The notes: generated by a model from the letters alone, not told the origin. Numbered from the stretch's first letter, positions 23,513-33,011 are shown. The stretch is 64,000 bases of DNA from Paracoccus zhejiangensis (GCF_002847445.1 NZ_CP025430.1:186001-250000); one strand, 5' to 3'. A program made the numbers and translations.

Positions 23513-24484
23513 ATGCCGCCCGTCGTCAGAAACTTCGGCACCCATCGTGACGGCTCGACCGTCGAGGCCGCCCGGATCAGCGCCCATGGGCCGACCATCG
23601 AGGTCATGACCCATGGCGCCAGCCTGATGCGCCTCGAACCAGACGGTGGGCGCTCGCTGGTGCTGGGCTTCGAGACCTACCAGGACTATCTCGACCGGGG
23701 CCGGCATTTCGGCGCGATCGTCGGGCGCTATGCCAACCGCATCGGCGGGGCGCGGGCGGTGATCGGTGGCGAGGTGCGCCTGCTTGATCGCAACTGGCGC
23801 GGGCAGCACCTGCTGCATGGCGGGGATGACGGGACCGGCGGGCGGAACTGGCGGATCGCAGAGGCGGGCGAGGACAGCGTCGCCCTGACCGACCATCTGC
23901 CCGACGGCCATATGGGCTTTCCCGGCGGTCTGGATGTCCGTGTGACCTATCGCATCCTGCCCGGCCCGGTGCTGGAGATCGTGATCGAGGCGGTTACCGA
24001 TGCGCCCACGCTCTGCAACTTTGCCCAGCACGGCTATTTCAACCTGACCGGGGGCGACAGCATCGCTGATCATCTGCTGACGATCCCGGCCGAGGCCTAC
24101 ACGCCCGTCGATGCCGACCTGATCCCGACCGGCGCGGTCGAGCCGGTTCAGCACACGCGCTTCGATTTCCGCCAGCCGACGCGACTGGGTGCGCAGATGG
24201 CGCGCGGGCTGCTGGACCACAACCTGTGCCTTGCCACCAGCCGACAGCCCTGCCGCGCGGTGGCGCATCTGACCGCGCCGGGCGCGAGCCATGCGCTGAC
24301 CATCTGCTCGACCGAGCCAGGATTGCAGATTTATGACGGCACCCATCTTGGCCATCGCGGTATCGCGCTGGAACCGCAGCTCTGGCCGGACGCGCCGAAC
24401 CATCCGGGTTTCCCGGATGCCGGGTTAGCGCCGGGCGAGACCTATCGTCAGGTGACGCGTTTCGTGATCTCGCGGCCCGGTTAA
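23513..24484 (+). CDS. galM: Aldose 1-epimerase (mutarotase)
   Basis: The 323-residue galactose-mutarotase fold protein shows substrate-site motifs VGRYANRIGGA (about 68-78), LLHGGDDG, NFAQHGYFNLTG with the catalytic histidine, and a C-terminal IYDGTHLGHRGIALEPQLWPD with the catalytic glutamate. It interconverts alpha and beta anomers, feeding the dehydrogenase, which uses one anomer. It is the last gene of the sugar operon. I see no terminator for the plus strand directly after it. The gene begins six bases after the lactonase stop, so translation is probably coupled. Confidence 0.9.
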   Translation: MPPVVRNFGTHRDGSTVEAARISAHGPTIEVMTHGASLMRLEPDGGRSLVLGFETYQDYLDRGRHFGAIVGRYANRIGGARAVIGGEVRLLDRNWRGQHLLHGGDDGTGGRNWRIAEAGEDSVALTDHLPDGHMGFPGGLDVRVTYRILPGPVLEIVIEAVTDAPTLCNFAQHGYFNLTGGDSIADHLLTIPAEAYTPVDADLIPTGAVEPVQHTRFDFRQPTRLGAQMARGLLDHNLCLATSRQPCRAVAHLTAPGASHALTICSTEPGLQIYDGTHLGHRGIALEPQLWPDAPNHPGFPDAGLAPGETYRQVTRFVISRPG

Positions 24485-24551
24485 CCAAGCCCGACAAAGT
24501 CGCGGCAATCCGGTTGCCATCGCGTCACGCAGCCGTTACCAGTGCCGAAAT

Positions 24552-24578
24552 AAAAAAAAGCCGGGCACGAAGCCCGGC
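24552..24578 (-). terminator. Rho-independent terminator, minus strand
   Basis: On the minus strand a seven-base GC stem (GCCGGGC with GCCCGGC) with the loop TTCGT is followed by T8 (plus-strand A run 24552-24559). It serves either the candidate small RNA or the LysR gene at 24852-25757. Confidence 0.85.
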
Positions 24579-24638
24579 CTAAGTCCAACAGGGAGGTTGA
24601 AGGCGAGCAGCAAAGCCGCGTCCTGCCTTCGAAGACAG
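24552..24638 (-). ncRNA. Candidate small RNA with anti-Shine-Dalgarno loop and terminator
   Basis: Read on the minus strand, this interval holds three hairpins: CTGTCTTC/GAAGGCAG (plus 24623-24638), CAAC-CTCCCT-GTTG (24586-24599) whose six-base loop complements ribosome-binding sites, and a strong terminator GCCGGGC/GCCCGGC (24560-24578) followed by eight T residues. A weak promoter (TTGCAG at 24666-24661 and TAAATC 17 bases on) lies upstream. C/U-rich loops of this kind mark several alphaproteobacterial trans-acting small RNAs. The terminator could instead end the LysR transcript whose stop is about 275 bases away. The rest of the 24485-24851 gap shows nothing I can name. Confidence 0.4.
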
Positions 24639-24851
24639 ATTTATGTGCAGCTTGCCTATTCTGCAAGTTCTTAATGCTGCAGATGCAGCATACCGGCCAT
24701 GCAGTTGCTGAATAGCTACACGCGAAAGTTGTAGATTCGTTAAGATTTTGCGTCGTTTCAGCGACGAAAGTCTTGGCCAGCCAACCGCCGCCGATCTGCG
24801 AAAATTAATTTTTGTTGCCCGCTTCCTGCCGTTTTGAAGGTTCGACCCGGC

Positions 24852-25757
24852 TTAGACAGTGCCTGATTCGGTCTGCCATTTGCGATAGGACTGGATTTCC
24901 TCCAGCACGAAATCGCGGAAGGCCATGACCCGCCGCGATTGCCGCAACTCTTCGGGGAAGGCGAGGAAGACCGGGACATCGCCGGACTCGATCTCGGGCA
25001 GGACCCGCACCATGCCCTCGAAATCGGCGACCAGGTAATCGGGCAGCACGCCGATCCCCAGGTCGGCCAGCACGCCCTGCAAGACGCCGAAATAGTTGTT
25101 CACCATCAGCGTCGAGCCGAGTTTCTGGGCCAGCAGCATCTGGGTCAAAACCGCGCCGGCGCTGACCTGCGGGGTGCTGGGGCTCTGGCAGATCAGCCGG
25201 TGGCTGCCCAGGTCCTCGATGCTGGGCGGGGTGCCGTTCTCGGCTAGGTATTTCTCGGACGCGTAAAGCCGCATCCGGATGTTCAGCAGCCGGCGGCGGA
25301 TCAGGTCGGACTGGCTGGGCTCTTTCATGCGGATGGCCACGTCGGCCTCGCGCATGGGCAGGTCCAGGACCCGTTCTTCCAGCAGCAGTTCGATCTTCAG
25401 ATCGGGGTATTTCTCGTAGAGCTTGGGCAGGCGCGGCACCAGCCACAGCGTGCCAAAGCCCACCGGCGTCGTCACCTTCAGCTCGCCGAAGACATCTTCC
25501 TCGCTGTCGCGGATGCGCGCGGCGGCGGCGTCGAGCTTCCTCGCCATGGACGAGGTGGCCTCGAACAGCAATTCGCCCTGCTCGGTGAGAATCAGCCCCC
25601 GCGCGTGGCGGTGGAACAGGGTCACGCCAAGCGAATCCTCCAGCGCCCTGATCTGCCGGCTGACCGCCGATTGCGACAGGTGCAGCACGTCGCCGGCATG
25701 GGTCAGGCTGCCGGCATCCGCGACCGCGTGAAATATTCTAAGCTTGTCCCAGTCCAT
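24852..25757 (-). CDS. LysR-family transcriptional regulator, divergent from indolepyruvate oxidoreductase
   Basis: The 301-residue LysR protein has an HTH at about 15-45 (AVADAGSLTHAGDVLHLSQS with AVSRQIRALE) and a substrate domain beginning TPVGFGTLWLVPRLPKLYEK. ATG 25757 is preferred over the GTG at 25766 because the family begins MDWDKLRIFH; the AGGA ribosome site is then eleven bases away. It is divergently placed 162 bases from a large 2-oxoacid ferredoxin oxidoreductase gene and may control it. A LysR protein of this subtype is often adjacent to this enzyme in Rhodobacterales, as I recall. Confidence 0.87.
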   Translation of the reverse strand: MDWDKLRIFHAVADAGSLTHAGDVLHLSQSAVSRQIRALEDSLGVTLFHRHARGLILTEQGELLFEATSSMARKLDAAAARIRDSEEDVFGELKVTTPVGFGTLWLVPRLPKLYEKYPDLKIELLLEERVLDLPMREADVAIRMKEPSQSDLIRRRLLNIRMRLYASEKYLAENGTPPSIEDLGSHRLICQSPSTPQVSAGAVLTQMLLAQKLGSTLMVNNYFGVLQGVLADLGIGVLPDYLVADFEGMVRVLPEIESGDVPVFLAFPEELRQSRRVMAFRDFVLEEIQSYRKWQTESGTV

Positions 25758-25853
25758 AACGATCACAATCCTGCGTCAGCGGCCCCACAAGTTTTGCATT
25801 GCCCAAAGCTGCGCACTCATACTCTTAATAGAAGAGAGTTGTGAAGTTTTTCC

Positions 25854-25882
25854 TTCATCGGTCAGCAATTCTGACCTATAAT
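25854..25882 (+). promoter_or_regulatory. Promoter of the indolepyruvate oxidoreductase gene with embedded dyad
   Basis: A perfect -10 TATAAT (25877-25882) lies 17 bases after TTCATC (25854-25859), giving a sigma-70-like promoter with transcription starting near 25890. Inside the spacer GGTCAG-CAATT-CTGACC (25860-25876) is a perfect six-base inverted repeat, so a regulator bound there would block polymerase. A second dyad, CTCTT-AATAG-AAGAG, lies around 25823-25837, closer to the LysR gene. Confidence 0.6.
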
Positions 25883-25919
25883 GACGCAGAATTCATCAAG
25901 CTGTTGAGGAGACTGCCAG

Positions 25920-28900
25920 ATGAGCAAGCAAGAGTTCTCTCTGTCCGACCGGTTCGATCTGGATAAACGTCACGTTCTGCTGAACGGCACGCAGGCGCTG
26001 GTGCGGCTGATGCTGATGCAGCACGCCCGCGATGAAGCCGCCGGGCTGAACACCGCCGGCCTGGTGACCGGCTATCGCGGCAGCCCGTTGGGCGGCGTCG
26101 ACCTGCAGATGATGAAAGAGGGCAAGCGTCTGGCTGCGTCCAACGTGACCTTCCAGCCGGGGCTGAACGAGGATCTGGCCGCCACCGCCATCTGGGGCAG
26201 CCAGCAGGCCGAGCTGCGCGGCGAGGGAAGCTATGACGGTGTTTACGCGCTGTGGTATGGCAAGGGGCCGGGCGTCGACCGCACCGGCGACGTGATGCGC
26301 CACGCCAATATGGCCGGCTCCTCGCCCCATGGCGGCGTGGTCATGGCGATGGGCGACGACCATACCGGCGAAAGCTCGACCGTGCTGCATCAGTCGGACT
26401 GGGCGATGATCGACGCCTATATCCCTGTGCTGTCGCCGGCAGGCGTGCAGGAAATTCTGGATTACGGTCTCTATGGTTTTGCGCTGTCGCGATTTGCCGG
26501 GGTCTGGACCGGGCTCAAGACCATGAAGGACACGGTCGAGGCGACCGCTGTCGTCGATGGCGACCCGTTCCGGCTGAAATTCGTCACCCCCGATTTCCAC
26601 CTGCCCGAGGGCGGGCTGAACATCCGTCTGGGGGATACCCCGGTGGCGCAGGAAGCGCGGATGATCGATTACAAGCGGTGGGCGGCCGAGGCCTTCAGCC
26701 GCGCCAACCGCATCGACCGGCCCGTTTGGGGCAAGCCCGGTGCCAAGATCGGTTTCGTCGCCGCCGGCAAGAACTGGCTGGACTTGGTCCATGCCCTGTC
26801 GCTGCTGGGTATCGACGAGGCCGAGGCGGATCGTCTGGGGATCACCACCTACAAGGTCGGCCAGACCTGGCCGCTCGACATGAAGTCGATGCAGGAATGG
26901 TCCGAGGATCTGGACCTGATCGTCTGCGTCGAGGAAAAGCGCAAGCTGATCGAGGTGCAGCTGAAAGAGGCGATCTTCGACAATCGCCACGGCCGCCGCG
27001 TCATCGGCTGGAAGCATGACCGCAGCCACGAGGAAATCTTCCCGACCCGCTATGCGCTGGACCCGGTGATGATCGCCCAGAAGATCGGCGGCATCCTGAT
27101 CGAGGAAGGCCGCGGCACCGAGGGCATCAAGTCCGGCATGGACCGGCTGACCGAAGTGCGCCGCAACGACAATGCCCCCGAGATCGCCACCCGCACGCCG
27201 TGGTTCTGCTCGGGCTGCCCGCACAACACCTCGACCCGCCTGCCCGAGGGCAGCCGCGCCTATGCCGGGATCGGCTGTCACTACATGGTGCAGTGGATGG
27301 GCCGCGAGACGAACGGCTTCACCCATATGGGCGGCGAAGGCGTGAACTGGATCGGCGAGGCGCCGTTTTCCAAGCGCGGCCACGTGTTCCAGAACCTCGG
27401 CGACGGCACCTATAACCATTCCGGCAGCCTTGCCATCCGTGCGGCCTTGGCGGCCAAGACCAACATCACCTACAAGGTGCTGTTCAACGATGCCGTGGCA
27501 ATGACCGGTGGCCAGCCGAACGAAGGCGGGCTGACCGCGCCGCAGATCGCGCGCGAACTGACCGCCATGGGTGTCGATCCGCTGATCGTCGTCTATGACG
27601 AGAAGGAAGACGTCGACCGCAAGCAATTCCCGGCCGGTCTGCGCTTCGAGGAGCGCGCGCAGATGATGGCCGTCCAGCGCGAGCTGGAAACCGCCCAAGG
27701 CGTCAGCGCCATCCTCTATATCCAGACCTGCGCCGCCGAAAAGCGCCGCCGCCGGAAGAAGGGCCAGTTCCCCGATCCCGACCGCCGCATCTGGATCAAC
27801 CCCGAGGTCTGCGAGGGCTGCGGCGATTGCGGCGTGCAGTCGAACTGCGTCTCGATCGTCCCCGAGGACACCGAACTGGGCCGCAAGCGCAAGATCGACC
27901 AGTCGTCCTGCAACAAGGATTACAGCTGCGTCAAAGGCTTCTGCCCCAGCTTCGTCTCGGTCAAGGGCGGCAAGCTGAAGAAGCCCGAAGCCACCGCCTT
28001 CGACATTCCGGCGCTGCCTGCGCCCGTGCTGCCCACAATCACCGGTACCCATAACGTCGTCATCACCGGCGTCGGCGGCACCGGCGTCGTCACCATCGGT
28101 GCGGTGCTGGCTCAGGCCGCCCATATCGACGGCAAGGGTGCCGGCATGATGGAGATGGCGGGCCTGGCCCAGAAGGGCGGGGCGGTTCACATCCACCTGC
28201 GTCTGGCCAACAAGCCCGAAGACATCAGCGCCATCCGCGTTGCCACCGGCGAGGCCGATTGCATCATCGGCGGCGACATGGTGGTGACGGCCGGGGCCAA
28301 GACCATCGGCTTGATGACCTCGGGCCGCACCGGCGCGGTGGTCAATGACCACGAGATCATCACCGGCGATTTCACCCGCTTCCGCGACTTCCAGGTGCCG
28401 TCCGACCGTCTGCGCCTGTCGCTCGAGGCACGGCTGAAAGAGAAGGTCGCCTTCTTCGACGCCAACAATCTGGCGCTGCGTCTGCTGGGTGACTCGATCT
28501 ATTCGAACATGCTGGTGCTGGGCGGGTCGTGGCAGGCCGGTCTGCTGCCGCTGTCGGAAGAGGCCATCCTCGAGGCGATCCGCCTGAACGGCGCCAAGGT
28601 CGCCGAGAACCAGCGCGCCTTCGAGATCGGCCGTTGGGCCGTGGCCTTCCCCGAGCAGGCGCGCGAGATGGCGAAGCTGCCCGAGGATGAACCGGCCCAT
28701 GCCGAGGACCCGATCGCCTATCGCGAGGGGCGTCTGGTCGAGTATCAGGGCAAGGGTCTGGCCAAGAAATTCCGCAAGTTCGTGGACAGCGCGCCCGAGG
28801 GGCTGCGCGAACCCGTCGCGCGCGGCTATTACAAGCTTCTGGCCTACAAGGACGAATACGAGGTTGCCCGCCTGCATTTGACCACCGCCAGCCAGGTCGC

Positions 28901-29321
28901 GGCGCAATGGGATGGCGATGTGAAGCTGAGCTTCCACCTCGCCCCGCCGATGCTTCCCGGCAAGGATGCCGATGGCCGCCCGCAAAAGCGCGAATTCGGC
29001 GCCTGGGTGCTGCCGGCTTTCAAGGTGCTGGCAAGCCTCAAGGGGCTGCGCGGCACGCCCTTGGACCCGTTCGGCTATTTCCCCGAGCGTCGGCGCGAAC
29101 GCGCGGCGATCAAGGACTATGCCAAGGTCATGGCCGAGGTCATCGCCAAGGTGACGCCCGCGACCATGCCGATCGCCATCGAACTGGCCGAACTGCCGCT
29201 GTCGATCCGCGGCTATGGCCCGGTGAAGGAGAAGGCCGAGCACGAGGCGGCGGCGCGTCAGGCCGAGCTACTGGCGCAGTTCCGGTCGGGCGGCGCACCG
29301 ATGCGTGAAGCCGCCGAGTAG
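25920..29321 (+). CDS. Indolepyruvate:ferredoxin oxidoreductase, fused single-chain form
   Basis: At 1133 residues this is the fused alpha/beta/gamma form of 2-oxoacid:ferredoxin oxidoreductase. The N-terminal pyrimidine-type thiamine domain has the TGYRGSPLGGVD motif (about 48-60). A CSGCPHNTSTR motif lies near 430 and the thiamine-binding region GGEGVNW/GDGTYNHSGSL near 475-505. An iron-sulfur region follows with CEGCGDCG near 631-640 and further cysteines (NKDYSCVKGFCPSF). The gamma domain starts at GVGGTGVVTIGAVLAQ (about 718). It decarboxylates aryl pyruvates such as indolepyruvate to acyl-CoA, reducing ferredoxin, in aromatic amino-acid breakdown. The gene stands alone; the LysR gene is divergent. 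Confidence 0.93.
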   Translation: MSKQEFSLSDRFDLDKRHVLLNGTQALVRLMLMQHARDEAAGLNTAGLVTGYRGSPLGGVDLQMMKEGKRLAASNVTFQPGLNEDLAATAIWGSQQAELRGEGSYDGVYALWYGKGPGVDRTGDVMRHANMAGSSPHGGVVMAMGDDHTGESSTVLHQSDWAMIDAYIPVLSPAGVQEILDYGLYGFALSRFAGVWTGLKTMKDTVEATAVVDGDPFRLKFVTPDFHLPEGGLNIRLGDTPVAQEARMIDYKRWAAEAFSRANRIDRPVWGKPGAKIGFVAAGKNWLDLVHALSLLGIDEAEADRLGITTYKVGQTWPLDMKSMQEWSEDLDLIVCVEEKRKLIEVQLKEAIFDNRHGRRVIGWKHDRSHEEIFPTRYALDPVMIAQKIGGILIEEGRGTEGIKSGMDRLTEVRRNDNAPEIATRTPWFCSGCPHNTSTRLPEGSRAYAGIGCHYMVQWMGRETNGFTHMGGEGVNWIGEAPFSKRGHVFQNLGDGTYNHSGSLAIRAALAAKTNITYKVLFNDAVAMTGGQPNEGGLTAPQIARELTAMGVDPLIVVYDEKEDVDRKQFPAGLRFEERAQMMAVQRELETAQGVSAILYIQTCAAEKRRRRKKGQFPDPDRRIWINPEVCEGCGDCGVQSNCVSIVPEDTELGRKRKIDQSSCNKDYSCVKGFCPSFVSVKGGKLKKPEATAFDIPALPAPVLPTITGTHNVVITGVGGTGVVTIGAVLAQAAHIDGKGAGMMEMAGLAQKGGAVHIHLRLANKPEDISAIRVATGEADCIIGGDMVVTAGAKTIGLMTSGRTGAVVNDHEIITGDFTRFRDFQVPSDRLRLSLEARLKEKVAFFDANNLALRLLGDSIYSNMLVLGGSWQAGLLPLSEEAILEAIRLNGAKVAENQRAFEIGRWAVAFPEQAREMAKLPEDEPAHAEDPIAYREGRLVEYQGKGLAKKFRKFVDSAPEGLREPVARGYYKLLAYKDEYEVARLHLTTASQVAAQWDGDVKLSFHLAPPMLPGKDADGRPQKREFGAWVLPAFKVLASLKGLRGTPLDPFGYFPERRRERAAIKDYAKVMAEVIAKVTPATMPIAIELAELPLSIRGYGPVKEKAEHEAAARQAELLAQFRSGGAPMREAAE

Positions 29322-29397
29322 CGGTTGCACCAAAGGCCCCATTTCCAAATGCCGCTGCCGGGCCTAAAACAACCCGGCACGGCAAGGGAGTGGTGGC

Positions 29398-30210
29398 ATG
29401 GCGGTAGGCGTATTCGATAGCGGTCTGGGCGGTCTGACGGTCCACAAGGCCATTGCCGCCCGCTTGCCCGATCTGCCGCTGGTCTATTATGGGGACAATG
29501 CCCACACGCCCTATGGCACCCGCACGCCCGATGACATCTTTGACCTGACCACCGCCGGGGTCGAGCGGCTGTGGGAGGAAGGCGTCGATCTGGTCATCCT
29601 CGCCTGCAACACCGCCAGCGCCGCCGCGCTGCGCCGGATACAGGAGAAGTGGCTGCCGAAGGACAAGCGCGTCCTTGGCGTCTTCGTCCCGATGATCGAG
29701 GCGCTGACCGAGCGGCAATGGGGCGACAACTCGCCCCCGCGCGAGGTCTCGGTCAAGCATGTGGCGCTGTTCGCCACTCCCGCCACGGTCGCCAGCCGCG
29801 CCTTCCAGCGCGAATTGGCCTTCCGCGCCGTTGGCGTGGATGTCGAGGCCCAGCCCTGCGGCGGGGTCGTCGATGCGATCGAGCAGGGGGACGAGATTCT
29901 CGCCGAGGCGCTGGTCACCAGCCATGTCGAGGCGTTGCTGCGCCGGATGCCGCATCCCGAGGCCGCGATCCTTGGCTGCACCCATTACCCTCTGATGCAG
30001 GATGCGTTCCAGCGTGCGCTGGGGGATCATGTGAAGGTCTATTCGCAGGCCGGTCTGGTCGCCGACAGCCTCGCCGATTACCTGACCCGCCGGCCCGAGA
30101 TGCTGGGCAGCGGCAGCGTGTCCAAGTTCCTGACCACCGGCGACCCGGTGCGCGTCTCGGGTAAGGCGACGCAGTTCCTGCGCAACCCGATCCGCTTTGA
30201 ATCCGCCTGA
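29398..30210 (+). CDS. murI: Glutamate racemase
   Basis: The 270-residue glutamate racemase has the N-terminal FDSGLGG (D7, S8), the first catalytic cysteine C70 in LACNTAS, and the second near C193 in LGCTHYPL. It interconverts L- and D-glutamate to supply D-glutamate for peptidoglycan. Length and motifs are normal for the family. It begins 77 bases after the oxidoreductase stop and is followed nine bases later by ccmE. That pairing is not functional in an obvious way but probably reflects one transcript. Confidence 0.95.
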   Translation: MAVGVFDSGLGGLTVHKAIAARLPDLPLVYYGDNAHTPYGTRTPDDIFDLTTAGVERLWEEGVDLVILACNTASAAALRRIQEKWLPKDKRVLGVFVPMIEALTERQWGDNSPPREVSVKHVALFATPATVASRAFQRELAFRAVGVDVEAQPCGGVVDAIEQGDEILAEALVTSHVEALLRRMPHPEAAILGCTHYPLMQDAFQRALGDHVKVYSQAGLVADSLADYLTRRPEMLGSGSVSKFLTTGDPVRVSGKATQFLRNPIRFESA

Positions 30211-30219
30211 GGTATTCCC

Positions 30220-30678
30220 ATGTCCGGCATGAAATCTCTGAAGAAAAAGCGCCGCATCCAGATCCTGATCGCCGCCGGCCTGGCGCTGGTGGTGGCGGTG
30301 GTGCTGATCGGCTATGGCTTCCGTGACGGCATCAACCTCTATCGCTCGCCGAGCCAGCTGGCCGAGACCACGCCGGACCCGGACGAGTATTTCCAGCTGG
30401 GCGGGCTGGTGAAGGAAGGCTCGATCACCGCGACCGAGGGGGTGGCCTTCGATTTCGTCATCACCGATGGCGTGGCCGAGGTGCCGGTCAGCTATGTCGG
30501 CCGCGACCCGGCGCCGGATCTCTTCACCGAGGGGCAAGGCACCATCGCCAAGGGCTATTTCCGCGAGGGCCGGTTTCAGGCCGATGACCTCTTGGCCAAG
30601 CATGACGAGACCTACATGCCCAAGGAAGTCATGGACACTCTGAAGGAAACCGGCGTCTACCAGGATCCGAATTCCTGA
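30220..30678 (+). CDS. ccmE: Cytochrome c-type biogenesis heme chaperone CcmE
   Basis: The 152-residue heme chaperone has a basic cytoplasmic N-terminus (KSLKKKRRIQ), one membrane anchor (about 15-32, IAAGLALVVAVVLIGYG) and a periplasmic beta-barrel. The barrel ends in LAKHDETYMP, with the covalent heme-binding H128 and the axial Y132. It carries heme from CcmABCD to the CcmF/H ligase. Here it is separated from the rest of the ccm genes, as in many alphaproteobacteria. The ATG has TGAGG seven bases upstream, and murI ends just before it. Confidence 0.95.
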   Translation: MSGMKSLKKKRRIQILIAAGLALVVAVVLIGYGFRDGINLYRSPSQLAETTPDPDEYFQLGGLVKEGSITATEGVAFDFVITDGVAEVPVSYVGRDPAPDLFTEGQGTIAKGYFREGRFQADDLLAKHDETYMPKEVMDTLKETGVYQDPNS

Positions 30679-30703
30679 TCCCGCGACCCCTGATCCCGCG
30701 ACC

Positions 30704-31459
30704 CTAGACGAACTGCTCGCGTGTCAGCCGTTCCTCGAGCCCGTGACCGGGATCGAAGAGGATGCGGTGGGCAATGGCCGGCTCCGAACGGATCTCGACC
30801 CACAGCACCCGGTCGACGCCGCGGCTGTCGGCATCGGCCATGACCGGCCGCTTTTCCGGCTCGAGCACATCGAAGCGCACCACGCCCGATTTCGGCAGGA
30901 TCGCGCCCCGCCAGCGGCGCGGGCGGAAGGCGGCGATGGCGGTCAGGGCCAGCACGTCCGAGCCCATCGGCAGGATCGGGCCATGGGCGGAATAGTTATA
31001 GGCGGTCGACCCGGCGGGCGTGCAGAGCAGCGCGCCATCGCAGACCAGCTCCTCCATGCGCACCCGGCCATCGACGCTGATCCTCAGCTTGGCCGCCTGC
31101 GGACCGGCTCGCAGCAGGCTGACCTCGTTGATCGCCAGCGCCCGGTGTTCGTGCCCGTCGCCCGCGCCGGCCAGCATCGAGAGCGGGTTCGTCACCGCCT
31201 CCTCGGATTCGGCGATGCGGTCGGGCAGGTCATCCTCGGCATAGTCGTTCATCAGGAAGCCGATGGTGCCGCGATTCATCCCATAGACCGGCAGGCCGGT
31301 ATTCTTGTGCAGGGTGGTCAGCATCAGCCCGTCGCCGCCAAGCGCCACGATCACGTCGGCCTCGGACTGGCGGGTCTGGCCATAGCGCGCGGTCAGGCGG
31401 TCGAGAGATTCCTGCGCCACCGGGGTCTCGCTTGCCACGAACATCAATCTGGGTGCCAT
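30704..31459 (-). CDS. nadK: NAD kinase
   Basis: The 251-residue protein has the NAD-kinase signature GGDG at 41-44, the NE pair at 111-112 (INEVSLL), and [19 protein letters not shown] at about 142-160. It phosphorylates NAD to NADP. ATG 31459 is chosen (AAGGA upstream) because the conserved protein begins APRLMFVAS; six extra codons upstream are not conserved. It converges on ccmE with 25 bases between the stops and is divergent from glyA. Confidence 0.95.
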   Translation of the reverse strand: MAPRLMFVASETPVAQESLDRLTARYGQTRQSEADVIVALGGDGLMLTTLHKNTGLPVYGMNRGTIGFLMNDYAEDDLPDRIAESEEAVTNPLSMLAGAGDGHEHRALAINEVSLLRAGPQAAKLRISVDGRVRMEELVCDGALLCTPAGSTAYNYSAHGPILPMGSDVLALTAIAAFRPRRWRGAILPKSGVVRFDVLEPEKRPVMADADSRGVDRVLWVEIRSEPAIAHRILFDPGHGLEERLTREQFV

Positions 31460-31629
31460 GGCGCCTTTCCTTGCCAACCGCCGCCAGATTTCCGCCTGCG
31501 CTCCCGGAAGGCAAGCCCCGATCGCTGCCCCGCCGCTTTCGCACCCTTGTGCGTCGAATTCGCTGTTTATGCCGACGCCTGCCTCGGCTAAAGGGAAGCC
31601 GAGCGCAGCAGTCCAGCCGGAGACAGCCG

Positions 31630-32919
31630 ATGAACACCCAGACCCATGCCTTCTTCACCGCCGAACTCGCCGACAGCGATCCCGCCATTGCCAAGGCCAT
31701 CGGTCAGGAGCTGGGCCGCCAGCGCGACGAGATCGAGCTGATCGCCTCGGAAAACATCGTCTCCAAGGCCGTGCTGCAGGCGCAGGGCTCGGTGCTGACC
31801 AACAAATATGCCGAGGGCTATCCGGGCAAGCGCTACTACGGCGGCTGCCAGTATGTCGACATCGTCGAGGACCTGGCCATCGACCGGGCCAAGCAGCTGT
31901 TCGATTGCGGCTTCGCCAACGTCCAGCCGAACTCGGGCAGCCAGATGAACCAGGCGGTGTTCCTCGCGCTCTTGCAGCCGGGCGATACCTTCATGGGGCT
32001 GGACCTGAATTCGGGCGGTCACCTGACCCACGGCTCGCCGGTGAACATGTCGGGCAAATGGTTCAACGTGGTCAGCTATGGCGTGCGCCAGCAGGACCAG
32101 CTGCTGGACATGGAGGCGATTGCCGAATCCGCCCGCACCCACAAGCCCAAGCTGATCGTCGCCGGCGGCACCGCCTATAGCCGGGTCTGGGACTGGGCCG
32201 CCTTCCGCAAGATCGCCGACGAGGTTGGCGCCTACCTGATGGTCGACATGGCCCATATCGCCGGCCTGGTCGCGGGTGGCCAGCATCCCTCGCCGCTGCC
32301 CCATGCCCATGTCGTCACCACCACCACCCATAAAAGCCTGCGCGGTCCGCGCGGTGGCATGGTGCTGACCAATGACCCCGACATCGCCAAGAAGATCAAC
32401 TCGGCGGTGTTCCCCGGCCTGCAGGGCGGCCCGCTGATGCATGTGATCGCCGCCAAGGCCGTGGCCTTCGGCGAGGCGCTGCGTCCGGATTTCAAGGATT
32501 ACGCCGCCCAGATCGTCAAGAATGCCCGCGCCATGGCCGATGAGCTGATGAAGGGCGGCATCGACATCGTCTCGGGCGGCACCGACAACCACCTGATGCT
32601 GGCCGACCTGCGGCCGAAAGGCGTGACCGGCAAGGCGACCGAGGCCGCGCTTGGCCGCGCCCATATCACCTGCAACAAGAACGGCGTGCCGTTCGACCCG
32701 GAAAAGCCCTTCGTCACCTCGGGCATCCGCCTTGGCACGCCCGCCGGCACCACCCGCGGCTTCAAGGAAGAGGAATTCCGCCAGATCGCCCGCTGGATCG
32801 TCGAGGTCGTCGACGGGTTGGCGCAGAACGGCGACGAGGGCAATGCCGAGGTCGAGGCCAAGGTTCGCGCCGAGGTCGAGGCGCTGTGCCAGCGCTTCCC
32901 GCTCTATCAGGGGATGTGA
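31630..32919 (+). CDS. glyA: Serine hydroxymethyltransferase
   Basis: The 429-residue PLP enzyme has all family marks: [10 protein letters not shown] near 37, [14 protein letters not shown] near 60-75, and the PLP lysine K235 in [14 protein letters not shown]. It is full length for bacterial GlyA. It converts serine plus tetrahydrofolate to glycine and methylene-tetrahydrofolate, the main one-carbon source. It is monocistronic: divergent from nadK and closed by a strong terminator 18 bases after the stop. Confidence 0.97.
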   Translation: MNTQTHAFFTAELADSDPAIAKAIGQELGRQRDEIELIASENIVSKAVLQAQGSVLTNKYAEGYPGKRYYGGCQYVDIVEDLAIDRAKQLFDCGFANVQPNSGSQMNQAVFLALLQPGDTFMGLDLNSGGHLTHGSPVNMSGKWFNVVSYGVRQQDQLLDMEAIAESARTHKPKLIVAGGTAYSRVWDWAAFRKIADEVGAYLMVDMAHIAGLVAGGQHPSPLPHAHVVTTTTHKSLRGPRGGMVLTNDPDIAKKINSAVFPGLQGGPLMHVIAAKAVAFGEALRPDFKDYAAQIVKNARAMADELMKGGIDIVSGGTDNHLMLADLRPKGVTGKATEAALGRAHITCNKNGVPFDPEKPFVTSGIRLGTPAGTTRGFKEEEFRQIARWIVEVVDGLAQNGDEGNAEVEAKVRAEVEALCQRFPLYQGM

Positions 32920-32937
32920 TCTTCGGGTGAGTTTGAG

Positions 32938-32968
32938 GCCCGCCGCATGAGAATGCGGCGGGCTTTTT
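32938..32968 (+). terminator. Rho-independent terminator of glyA
   Basis: A perfect 11-bp stem GCCCGCCGCAT (32938-32948) with ATGCGGCGGGC (32953-32963) encloses the loop GAGA and is followed by TTTTT (32964-32968). Confidence 0.95.
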
Positions 32969-33011
32969 CATGAGCCTTGGCCCGTGCTGGTCGCACGGGC
33001 CAAGGCTCATG
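32969..33011. repeat. 19-bp perfect inverted repeat directly after the glyA terminator
   Basis: CATGAGCCTTGGCCCGTGC (32969-32987) is exactly complementary to GCACGGGCCAAGGCTCATG (32993-33011), with the loop TGGTC. There is no T run on either side, so it is not a standard terminator. It is longer and more perfect than any other stem in the window and starts at the last base of the glyA terminator T run. Confidence 0.9.

Noticed and set aside
25896-29243. Very long minus-strand open frame (about 1115 codons) across the indolepyruvate oxidoreductase gene
   Set aside because: It is antisense to a clearly recognised enzyme, has typical high-GC shadow composition (Ala/Gly/His/Arg-rich) and no family motifs.
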